Assembly: GCA_035627915.1 (NCBI GenBank) | Contig: DASPKT010000250.1 | Coordinates: 1-20,431 of the forward strand | Direction: 5' to 3' | Source: DASPKT01 sp035627915 | GTDB taxonomy: Bacteria; Pseudomonadota; Alphaproteobacteria; Azospirillales; Azospirillaceae | Length of the DNA stretch: 20,431 bases | Translations under genes and position numbers: made by a program | Part shown: one piece after another, positions 8,057 to 15,040 of the stretch | Layout: each line of letters opens with the position of its first letter | Position numbering within the stretch: the first letter of the stretch is position 1 | The notes under the pieces: model-generated | Database searches by the model: none | The model's input: only the letters and a program-made list of their open reading frames with translations | What the model was told of the DNA's origin: nothing

Positions 8057-9261
8057 GTTTCAATTCACGCCCCTGCGCGAGGGGCGACCCCCATCCCCGA
8101 GGGCTACCTGCGCGACGGCAAGTTTCAATCCACGCCCCTGCGCGAGGGGCGACCGTGTGGCCAGACGAGGCCGCAGCCATCGGTCAGGTTTCAATCCACG
8201 CCCCTGCGCGAGGGGCGACGTTTGTCGGTGCCGGGGGGATCGAGTTCAGCGCGGTTTCAATCCACGCCCCTGCGCGAGGGGCGACGAAGGCGAGAGCCCC
8301 AGCTTCGAGCAGCGCCTTGTTTCAATCCACGCCCCTGCGCGAGGGGCGACTTGGCAGGGCAGGCAGGGCGTCCAGCAGTCCGTGTTTCAATCCACGCCCC
8401 TGCGCGAGGGGCGACGATGATGACGTTGTGCTCGTTGCCGTCCTCGTTGTTTCAATCCACGCCCCTGCGCGAGGGGCGACGCCTTCAGGGCCAGTTTCAG
8501 CCCCTCCCACAGGGCGTTTCAATCCACGCCCCTGCGCGAGGGGCGACCGTCTGGCTGATTGGTCCGTACTTCGCCCGCGTTTCAATCCACGCCCCTGCGC
8601 GAGGGGCGACCCGCGAGGGAGCGCGCCCGGACTCGACTCCCAGCGTTTCAATCCACGCCCCTGCGCGAGGGGCGACGCGCATGGCGCCGCCCTCCAGGCC
8701 GATGACGCAGTTTCAATCCACGCCCCTGCGCGAGGGGCGACTCTTCCTCACCCTGCTGCCGGCCCGCGACGCCTGGTTTCAATCCACGCCCCTGCGCGAG
8801 GGGCGACCTCGCGTCCTTCCAAAGCAGCCCGCGGCCGGAGTTTCAATCCACGCCCCTGCGCGAGGGGCGACGCCGATGACCGTGTGCGGCATCAGGATCG
8901 GGGAGTTTCAATCCACGCCCCTGCGCGAGGGGCGACAACATGGCGGTGGCGGCGTTCGAGCAGGCGCGGGTTTCAATCCACGCCCCTGCGCGAGGGGCGA
9001 CGCGTGCCGCGCCCCGTGCCGTCCTCGCTGGTGTCGTTTCAATCCACGCCCCTGCGCGAGGGGCGACGCCGGATCCGGCCGGCGCCCCGCACCAGGTGGA
9101 GTTTCAATCCACGCCCCTGCGCGAGGGGCGACCAGAAGCTGGATCTCCAGCGCGACGCCATGGCGTTTCAATCCACGCCCCTGCGCGAGGGGCGACGGCG
9201 GCCGTGATCTTCTGGTCGCCGGCACCGGTGTTTCAATCCACGCCCCTGCGCGAGGGGCGAC
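8057..9261 (-). CRISPR. CRISPR array 1, type I-C, 19 repeats and 18 spacers
   Basis: Nineteen 32-nt direct repeats start (plus strand) with GTTTCAATCCACGCCCC and end with AGGGGCGAC. Starts: 8057, 8122, 8188, 8254, 8319, 8384, 8449, 8516, 8579, 8645, 8710, 8776, 8840, 8905, 8970, 9036, 9101, 9165, 9230. Spacers are 31-35 nt and none is duplicated. Only the repeat at 8057 is imperfect (CAATTCACGC instead of CAATCCACGC), which marks the distal, oldest end. The ATTGAAAC 3' end on the minus strand is the canonical I-C orientation, so the array is transcribed leftward from the leader at 9262. In the transcript, CGCCCCU pairs with AGGGGCG around a 5-nt loop, the hairpin cut by Cas5c. Open frames running through the array are artefacts of the repeats. 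Confidence 0.98.
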
Positions 9262-9416
9262 CCCCCATTGATAGCAGCTTGTTCCGGCTGCGGGAATTCG
9301 CCGGTTTGCGCGAACCTCCCGGAAGGGCGGTCGCCGGGTTGCCGGGAAGGGCGGATTTGCTGGGCCGCTCGGGCGGTTCCCGGCCCGGGCGCTTCAGGTT
9401 CGCGCGAGAGGGTGGC
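9262..9416 (-). promoter_or_regulatory. Leader of CRISPR array 1
   Basis: The sequence between cas2 and the first (newest) repeat resembles the leader of array 2. From ATAGCAG (9271) to GCGCGAAC (ending 9315), 35 of 45 positions agree with 18685-18729, at nearly the same distance from the repeat. A second shared block, GGTTCGCGCG (9397-9406), sits 136 nt from the repeat, against 138 nt in the other leader. Leaders carry the array promoter and the site that directs Cas1-Cas2 insertion. I cannot fix a -10/-35 pair. Confidence 0.8.
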
Positions 9417-9707
9417 TCAGACGATCAGCGGTGCCTCGAGGTCCGTCGGCGGCTTCGCGCCGACATGTTCCGCCCGGTGGCGGGCATTGCTGCCCAGCCG
9501 GTAGAACCGCAGGCTGTCGGTGCGCTCGTCGATGATGCCCAGCAGCCGGGCGCGCAGGGCGGTCCACTGGGCGGGGTCGACCGTGCATTCGAACACGGAG
9601 AACTGCACCCGGACGCCATGGTCCTGGCAGGCCCTGGCGACCTGGCGCAGGCGCCTTCGGCCGGCCTGCGTCTCGGTGCTGACGTCGTAGCAGACGAGCA
9701 CGAGCAT
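9417..9707 (-). CDS. cas2: CRISPR adaptation endonuclease Cas2
   Basis: A 96-residue ferredoxin-fold protein that forms the structural core of the Cas1-Cas2 spacer integration complex. The N-terminal MLVLVCYDVST carries the conserved aspartate D8 after the first strand. RVQFSVFECTVDPAQWTAL and LRFYRLGS are the usual second and third strand regions. Length is normal for the family. The ATG at 9707 lies only 3 nt after the cas1 stop, with no strong ribosome site, so translational coupling to cas1 is likely. It is the last cas gene, and the leader of array 1 follows directly. Confidence 0.96.
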   Translation of the reverse strand: MLVLVCYDVSTETQAGRRRLRQVARACQDHGVRVQFSVFECTVDPAQWTALRARLLGIIDERTDSLRFYRLGSNARHRAEHVGAKPPTDLEAPLIV

Positions 9708-9710
9708 GGC

Positions 9711-10736
9711 TCAGCGCCACACGAAGGGGGGATAGCCGTCCAGGTCTCCCCTCAGGTGCCGGGCCAGCAGCCGTGCCTGGGCGTGCCACATCAGCCCGAA
9801 GGGCAGCTTTTCCTCCAGGTAGGGGTGCGTCAGTTCCTCCTTCTTCCGCGTCTGGTAGGCCACCAGGAAGGTGCGCCGTCCCTCGTCGGTCAGGCGGAAG
9901 GCTCCCGTCTCGCCGACGGTGAAGTCCCCGGCCGACAGCTCCCGCCGGTTGACGAGGCTGAGCACCAGGCGGTCGGCGAAGGGCGCGCGGAACTCCTCCA
10001 GCAGGTCCAGCGCCAGGGATGCCCGCCCCGGCCGGTCCTGGTGCAGGAAGCCCGCCTGCGGGTCCAGCCCGACCGTTTCCAGCGCTCCCCTGACGTCGTG
10101 GGCCAGCAGGGTATAGGCGAAGGACAGCAGGCAGTTGACGCGGTCCAGCGGCGGCCGGCGGGTGCGGCCGCGCATGCGCCACTCCTCCCCCTCGCGGCGG
10201 ATCAGCCGGTTGAACGCGTCGAAATAGACGGCGGAGGCCTCGCCCTCGATCCCGCGCTGCCGGTCGACCGGGGGCACGGGCGCCAGCTGCGTCAGGGACC
10301 GGGACAACGCGTCCTCGGCCCTTGCCAGGACGCCGTCGGGGTCGCCGTGGTCGCGCCGGTGGCGGCGCAGGACGGTGCGCTGGTTGGCGATCTTCGCCTG
10401 CAGGACCGACGCCACGATGGCCGCCGCCCGATCCGGCGCCTCCGCGGCCCGGTACTGCGCCCGGCGCAGCAGCACGCTCCCGCTGGCCGGCCCCTCCACC
10501 CGCGCCTGGAAGCGGCCGGCGGCCGTCAGGAAGCTGACCGCCACGCCCCTCTCCGCGCAGTGGGCGAGCAGGTGCGGGCTGGCACCGACCGCGCCGAACG
10601 CCACCAGGCCCTCCAGGGCGAGCATGGGCAGAACCAGGCGCCCGCCGTCCTCCTTCCTGACCTGTAGGCTTTCGCCCTCCTGAGACAGGTAGCTGCCCTC
10701 GCTGGTGACGTAGAGGACGTTCAGGAGCCGCCGCAT
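9711..10736 (-). CDS. cas1: CRISPR integrase Cas1 (type I-C)
   Basis: A 341-residue metal-dependent integrase that inserts new spacers at the leader end. Residues 1-75 form the beta-rich N-terminal domain (LLNVLYVTSEGSYL). The helical catalytic domain shows the expected metal ligands: E164 in RGIEGEAS, H232 in GFLHQDRPGRASLALDL, and D244 with nearby E247. The ending YPPFVWR is typical of the I-C subtype. ATG 10736 is preferred because GGAGGA lies about 7 nt upstream; the stop of cas4 overlaps it as TGATG. ATG 10742, two codons earlier, is the alternative. Coordinates fit an unbroken cas4-cas1-cas2 unit. Confidence 0.97.
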   Translation of the reverse strand: MRRLLNVLYVTSEGSYLSQEGESLQVRKEDGGRLVLPMLALEGLVAFGAVGASPHLLAHCAERGVAVSFLTAAGRFQARVEGPASGSVLLRRAQYRAAEAPDRAAAIVASVLQAKIANQRTVLRRHRRDHGDPDGVLARAEDALSRSLTQLAPVPPVDRQRGIEGEASAVYFDAFNRLIRREGEEWRMRGRTRRPPLDRVNCLLSFAYTLLAHDVRGALETVGLDPQAGFLHQDRPGRASLALDLLEEFRAPFADRLVLSLVNRRELSAGDFTVGETGAFRLTDEGRRTFLVAYQTRKKEELTHPYLEEKLPFGLMWHAQARLLARHLRGDLDGYPPFVWR

Positions 10737-11383
10737 CAGCATTCCTCCGCCAGGGTCCGCGCCAGCCAGCGCGCCACGCTCCCCGCCGCCGGCAGGTCGG
10801 GAAGGCAGGCGTCGCGCAGCGAGCAGGCGCGGCATTTCGGGCCCGGTTCCGGCGGCGGCGTCCGGCCGGCCGCCAGCAGGCGATGCAGCGCCGCCGCCAG
10901 CTCCGCCACCCGGTCCCGCAGGGCCGGCCCGAACGCCACCTCCTCGCGCCGCCGGGTGGCGCCGTAGAAGAGGGCCCCGGCCGGCACGGGGACGCCCAGC
11001 ATCTCCTCCAGGCACAGGGCCTGGGCGCAGAGCTGGACCGCGTCGGCATCGTGCGGCTTCGGCGCGCCGCGCTTGTACTCCACCGGGAACGGCACCGGCG
11101 CGCCGCCCCGGCGCGGGTGGAACTCCACCACGTCGGCGCGCCCCGCCAGACCCAGGCGCCGGCTGGCCAGCGGGATGCCGCGGGCGACGCGGACGCCCCG
11201 GCGGGTCTCCCCCGGCGCATGGTCGACCGCCTCGTGCAGGACGCGGCCCTCGGCGGTCAGCGCGTTTTCCGCCCAGACGCCCTCCAGGTGGATCAGGCCG
11301 CACTGCCGCCGGCAGAAGACGAGGTGCTGCAGCGCCGACAGGGGCGCCAGCGCCTCGTCCGGCCAGCCCGCCTCCGCCGCCAT
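10736..11383 (-). CDS. cas4: CRISPR-associated exonuclease Cas4
   Basis: A 215-residue RecB-like nuclease with an iron-sulphur cluster, which trims prespacers and selects those with the right PAM in type I-C adaptation. Cluster cysteines are visible: C24 in FCRRQC, then C184, C187 and C193 in KCRACSLRDAC. Nuclease residues are H50 (GRVLHEAV), D84 (GRADVVEF), and E102 with K104 (PVEYKRG), followed by the QLCAQALCLEEM helix. The start ATG is 5 nt after the cas7 stop. The stop overlaps cas1. All catalytic positions I can check are intact. Confidence 0.96.
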   Translation of the reverse strand: MAAEAGWPDEALAPLSALQHLVFCRRQCGLIHLEGVWAENALTAEGRVLHEAVDHAPGETRRGVRVARGIPLASRRLGLAGRADVVEFHPRRGGAPVPFPVEYKRGAPKPHDADAVQLCAQALCLEEMLGVPVPAGALFYGATRRREEVAFGPALRDRVAELAAALHRLLAAGRTPPPEPGPKCRACSLRDACLPDLPAAGSVARWLARTLAEEC

Positions 11384-11388
11384 GACGG

Positions 11389-12264
11389 CTACAACAGGTC
11401 GGCGATCTCGACGCCCGGCGGGCAGCGGGCGGTGTCGACGGCGACCTCGAAGTCGGCGGCGAAGTCGCGCGGCGTGTCGCTGCGCCGGGTCACCTTCACC
11501 AGGTCGAACAGCTTGTGGGCGGGGGCCTCGCCCAGCGGCGAGCGGTGGCGGAAGACGATCAGCCGGCGCGCCGCCATCTCGCCGCGGGTGGCGGAGCGGT
11601 CCAGGTCGAACATGCCCTCCAGCGCCTTGAAGAACAGCTCCAGGTCCCCGTCGGAGAAGCCGGTCTGCCGCGCCAGGTGCGGCGAGACGAAGCCGTGCGC
11701 GCGGTAGAGGCCGTAGGGAACGATGTACTTGCGGCCCATGGTCCGGTTGTCCCCGGCCTGCTTGTCCGCCTCGGCCTCCGTGGTCACGGCCATGCGGGTG
11801 ACGGCGACCTCCTGCGGGACGATGGGGTGCAGGCTCTCCGCGAAGGTCAGCTGGACCGGGCCGCGTACCTGGCCGCAATTGTAGTCGGTGCTCATGACGG
11901 CGCCGAAGCAGCGCACGTCGAAGAAGGTGTCGCACATCCAGCGCGTGACCTTCGCCGCCTCCCCCTCGCCCTTGGGCATGCGGCCCGGCGTCTCGCGCCT
12001 GATCCCCTGCTCGTCGTAGGCGCGGCGGTGCTGGTGGTTCAGGACGGCCTTCTCGCGGACATAAATCTCGTGCCCCGGCTGCCCCTCCTTCACCGTGCCG
12101 ACGAAGTTGCGCACCTTGCGCTTCAGGCAGACGTCGGACACCAGCCCGTGCCCGGTCTCGGGGTCGATCCGGGGCATGTTGCCGGCGTCGGGGTCGCCGT
12201 TGGGATTGCCGTTGCGGACATCGAACAGGTAGACGAACTCGATCCGGCTGTCATGCACGCCCAT
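11389..12264 (-). CDS. cas7: Cascade backbone protein Cas7 (Csd2)
   Basis: A 291-residue RAMP-fold protein that polymerises along the crRNA to form the backbone of the type I-C Cascade. The N-terminal strand FVYLFDVRNGNPNGDPDAGNMPR (residues 10-32) is the diagnostic start of Csd2/Csh2 proteins. FGAVMSTDYNCGQVRGPVQLTFAESLHPI and the GRKYIVPYGLYRAHGFVSPHLA segment follow, then the conserved LDRSATRGEM. It begins 6 nt after the cas8c stop, with GGAG about 8 nt upstream of ATG 12264. The high copy number needed for the backbone would call for strong translation, in keeping with this being one of the better ribosome sites in the operon. Confidence 0.97.
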   Translation of the reverse strand: MGVHDSRIEFVYLFDVRNGNPNGDPDAGNMPRIDPETGHGLVSDVCLKRKVRNFVGTVKEGQPGHEIYVREKAVLNHQHRRAYDEQGIRRETPGRMPKGEGEAAKVTRWMCDTFFDVRCFGAVMSTDYNCGQVRGPVQLTFAESLHPIVPQEVAVTRMAVTTEAEADKQAGDNRTMGRKYIVPYGLYRAHGFVSPHLARQTGFSDGDLELFFKALEGMFDLDRSATRGEMAARRLIVFRHRSPLGEAPAHKLFDLVKVTRRSDTPRDFAADFEVAVDTARCPPGVEIADLL

Positions 12265-12270
12265 GGCGGT

Positions 12271-14178
12271 TCACTCCGTGGCGGAAAGGGCGGCCGCGTC
12301 GGCGGCCTGGTCGGTCGGGTCGGGGGCGTCCCCGGCGGCGTCGGGCGGCGCCTGGCCGGCACCGCGGCGGACCTGCTCGTGGTAGTAGCCGAGGAAGAAG
12401 AGCCCCCGCTGCTCCATGTCGAGCGTCCGGGGAAAGGGCGTCTCCCGCCCGTCCAGCAGCTGCATGAGCTGGCCCAGCTGGGTTTCCAGCGACCGGGCCC
12501 AGCCCGGCCGGTCGCCGCGGCGGGCCTTCTTCAGGTGGTGCTGCGACAGGGTCAGCAGCCGCGGGAACACGGCCCCCGGCGTGCCGCTGGCGGCGCTGAT
12601 GTACTTGTCCTTGATCGTCGCGTTGACCTCGCGCCCGGCGGCCGCGGCCTGGATCTTCTCCAGCGTGGCGAACAGGCGTCCCAGCAGGTAGCCGGGATCG
12701 GTCCGGTCGGTGTCGAGCTGCACGAGCGTGTCTCCCCAGGCTTCGGCCGCCGCCTGCGCCGCGGCGTCGTGCCCGGCCCAGATGCGCCGCCGGCGCACCA
12801 GCCAGGCCTTCAGAAGCGCCGCGCGCGGGTGGTTCACCACCCGGTCGGCGCGGAACCGGTCCAGCAGCACGGCGGCGAGGCTGTCCGGATAGGCGCCGCC
12901 GGTCAGCACCGCCCGCAGCAGGTCGCCGTGGAGGTGCGGCAGCCCCTCGTCCCGCGGGTCGGGGCGCATCCTGTCGCCGTCCCGCCGGTAGGGCTTGGTC
13001 GCCATGGCGAGCGCGTAGACGGACAGGACGGGCGCCGTCCCCCCGGCGGCCTCGCGCCAGGGTGCGGCCAGCCGCAGGTCGCGGTCGTGCCGCGCCACCC
13101 GCGCCGCCATCGCCGGCAGCGTGTCGGTCACCCAGAAGCGCACCGCCAGCCGCGCCGCGTTCGGCGACAGCCCCAGCACGAAGAAACGCGCCTCCCGCTC
13201 CTCCGGGGTCGGCGCCCGCTCGCCCCGGGCCAGTCTCCAGAAGGAGTCGCGCAGCGCCTGCACCCGGGGCAGGTCCTCCGGGTCGGCGGGGGGCAGGCCG
13301 GCCAGCATGTCCAGCATGCCGCGGTCGAACGCCTCCGCCGGCCGGTCGGCCCAGAAGACGGTCGACACCGCCCCCACCACCACGTGCCGCTGCCCGCGCC
13401 GCGCCAGCAGCCAGTTCAGCGCCGCCGTGTAGCCGTGGGCCGCCTCCTGCGACATCGGCGCGTTCAGGCTGTCCTTGCCCTTGCCGTAGGAGGTCCAGGC
13501 GTCGGCGTTGAAGGACACCAGCGCGGCGCCGCTGGTCTGCGCGCCGGGAACGCCCTTCACCGCGGGATGGATGCGGGCGATGGGCTGGCCGGCGCCACCG
13601 GTCACCAGGCACTGGCCGGTGGCGGCCTGCGCCTCCTCCGCCGCCAGCGCCCGCTCCCAGGCGGCGCGCACCGCCGGGGCTTCGTGGACGTCGGACGCCG
13701 ACGTGGCCAGGGCGAAGACCAGGAAGCCCGCCAGCAGCTCGGGATCGATGCCGTCCGGCACCCGGCCCGGCTGCCAGGTGCTGAAGAAGGCCAGCACCGC
13801 CGCGGCGCCCTCGTCCTGCACGCCGTCCAGGATGCGGGCATGGTTCTCCGCGGCGGCGGCGAAGCATTGGGCGGCGCGGCCCGCCTTCGCGGGGTCCCCG
13901 GCATGGCCGAACAGGTACTGGGCGTTGTCGTAGAGGAAGCCTGCCTTGATGCCGGAGGTCCGCCCGGCCGGCGGCTGCGGCACCGCCGTCAGCCGGGGGC
14001 GCTTCAGCTCCTTGCGGCCGGCCTTCTCGACCAGCCGCATGTCCATGACCCCGGCCACGCCGCCGTCCGGTCGCAGCAGGATGCGGCCCGTCACCTTCTC
14101 CTCGGAGAAGCCGTAGGGCGGCAACTCGCCCGCGTCGCGCAGGCGCCCGTAGAGGTCGTGGAGTTCCTGGACGATCAT
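12271..14178 (-). CDS. cas8c: Cascade large subunit Cas8c (Csd1)
   Basis: A 635-residue protein, slightly long compared with the usual ~580-600 residues. In type I-C Cascade it recognises the PAM and recruits Cas3; an internal start in this gene often also supplies the small subunit Cas11c. The chosen start MIVQELHDLYGRLRDAGELPPYGFSEEKVTGRI at 14178 is typical of Csd1 and overlaps the cas5c stop as ATGA. The frame is open up to 14409, but that extension is Arg-rich shadow of cas5c. Later landmarks are GFLYDNAQYLFGH, SFNADAWTSYGKGKDSLNAPMS, and the C-terminal FFLGYYHEQVRR. An Asp/Ala-rich tail follows. I could not identify an internal Cas11c start with confidence. Confidence 0.95.
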   Translation of the reverse strand: MIVQELHDLYGRLRDAGELPPYGFSEEKVTGRILLRPDGGVAGVMDMRLVEKAGRKELKRPRLTAVPQPPAGRTSGIKAGFLYDNAQYLFGHAGDPAKAGRAAQCFAAAAENHARILDGVQDEGAAAVLAFFSTWQPGRVPDGIDPELLAGFLVFALATSASDVHEAPAVRAAWERALAAEEAQAATGQCLVTGGAGQPIARIHPAVKGVPGAQTSGAALVSFNADAWTSYGKGKDSLNAPMSQEAAHGYTAALNWLLARRGQRHVVVGAVSTVFWADRPAEAFDRGMLDMLAGLPPADPEDLPRVQALRDSFWRLARGERAPTPEEREARFFVLGLSPNAARLAVRFWVTDTLPAMAARVARHDRDLRLAAPWREAAGGTAPVLSVYALAMATKPYRRDGDRMRPDPRDEGLPHLHGDLLRAVLTGGAYPDSLAAVLLDRFRADRVVNHPRAALLKAWLVRRRRIWAGHDAAAQAAAEAWGDTLVQLDTDRTDPGYLLGRLFATLEKIQAAAAGREVNATIKDKYISAASGTPGAVFPRLLTLSQHHLKKARRGDRPGWARSLETQLGQLMQLLDGRETPFPRTLDMEQRGLFFLGYYHEQVRRGAGQAPPDAAGDAPDPTDQAADAAALSATE

Positions 14179-14849
14179 CGCGCCGCCCCACCGGGCCCGT
14201 CGCGCAGGCAGGCGTTCACGTCGAGCACGCCGCGCCGGAGCTTCGCCCGGAAGAAGCGCGGCGTCATGCCGTCGGCGAAGTCGATGTCGTGCAGCATCCA
14301 GCCGAGGTCCATCTCGTCGGGGAAGTCCGCCGGCGGCACGTGGTCCGGCCGCGCCGGCTCGAAATAGGCGGGGAACTCGCGGCAGCCGAAGCAGGGCTGC
14401 CAGACGCACTGCCCCTTCTCGATCCGGCGGCGGGCCATGTCGGCGTGCTTGGCCGGGCTGTCCTGGGGACCGGCGCGGTCCGTCATCTCGAAATGCGCCT
14501 CGATGACGTAGGCGACGTCGCGCAGCAGCACGCTCGCCCGCTGCTGGCGGTCCTCCTCCGGATGCAGCACCGGCAGGTCGGCGGCGGCGTCGCCCATGGC
14601 CCGGCGCGCGGTGACGTAGGACGCCTTGGACGCGACCTCGTTGCGTCGGATCGTCTCGAACCGGATCGGCCGCAGCACCCGGATGCGGTCCACCACCCAG
14701 CGGATCGCCGGCTTCCAGTGCACCGCCTCCAGGATGCCGCGGGCCGCCGAGGGCGTCATGACGTCGTAGGACACCCGCTCCGCCTTCATCTCCGGCCGGG
14801 AGAACAGGGCGCGGTCACCGTGCACGTGGAGGGCGATGCCGTGGGACAT
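14175..14849 (-). CDS. cas5: crRNA-processing Cascade subunit Cas5c (Cas5d)
   Basis: A 224-residue RAMP protein. In type I-C systems, which lack Cas6, it cuts the repeat hairpin to make crRNAs and stays bound to the 5' tag. The sequence matches the subtype throughout: LHVHGDRALFSRPEMKAERVSYDVMTPSAARGILEAVHWKPAIRW, then RFETIRRNEVASKASYVTARRAM, VLLRDVAYVIEAHFEMTDRAG, and GCREFPAYFE. The Lys-His pair that serves catalysis in studied Cas5d enzymes appears as K134-H135 in SPAKHADM. Start ATG 14849 has only a weak ribosome site. It is the first gene after a 191-nt gap from cas3, and overlaps cas8c by 4 nt. Confidence 0.96.
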   Translation of the reverse strand: MSHGIALHVHGDRALFSRPEMKAERVSYDVMTPSAARGILEAVHWKPAIRWVVDRIRVLRPIRFETIRRNEVASKASYVTARRAMGDAAADLPVLHPEEDRQQRASVLLRDVAYVIEAHFEMTDRAGPQDSPAKHADMARRRIEKGQCVWQPCFGCREFPAYFEPARPDHVPPADFPDEMDLGWMLHDIDFADGMTPRFFRAKLRRGVLDVNACLRDGPGGAAR

Positions 14850-15040
14850 GGGAGCGATCCGATGCCTGCGTTGGTGGACCAGATGGTCGGAGAGACGCGG
14901 GCAGCCGTCAACCTGGAGTTATGTTTTTTACTCAAATAAATGCTTTGACGGGCAATGAACGATAAGTGAACATTTTCGACTCTCCCGGGCTGCCGGCCAG
15001 CCCGAGGGCGGTCGAGAACAGGACACGCGGGGCCGTCACG
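14850..15040 (-). promoter_or_regulatory. Gap between cas3 and cas5c: hairpin and AT-rich probable promoter region
   Basis: Past the cas3 stop, CCCGGGCTG (14984-14992) and CAGCCCGAG (14998-15006) form a 9-bp stem (one wobble) that could end the cas3 transcript; no T run follows. Between 14920 and 14980 the DNA becomes distinctly AT-rich, with a TCAAA-N7-TTTGA inverted repeat (14932-14948). This is the best place for a promoter of cas5c-cas8c-cas7-cas4-cas1-cas2, but I cannot name a convincing -35/-10 pair. Confidence 0.4.

Noticed and set aside
8042..9271. Long open frames running through array 1 with repeated peptides such as QSTPLREGR, NPRPCARGD and SIHAPARGAT
   Set aside because: They arise because the 32-nt repeat has no stop codon in these frames. 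The DNA is clearly a CRISPR array.
11515..14367. A 950-codon plus-strand frame opposite cas7 and cas8c
   Set aside because: It is the mirror of well-supported cas genes in GC-rich DNA; composition is Arg/Gly/Ala/His-rich without domains.
14179..14409. N-terminal extension of Cas8c
   Set aside because: It is an Arg/Ala-rich shadow of cas5c. ATG 14178 with the ATGA overlap gives the typical Csd1 start.
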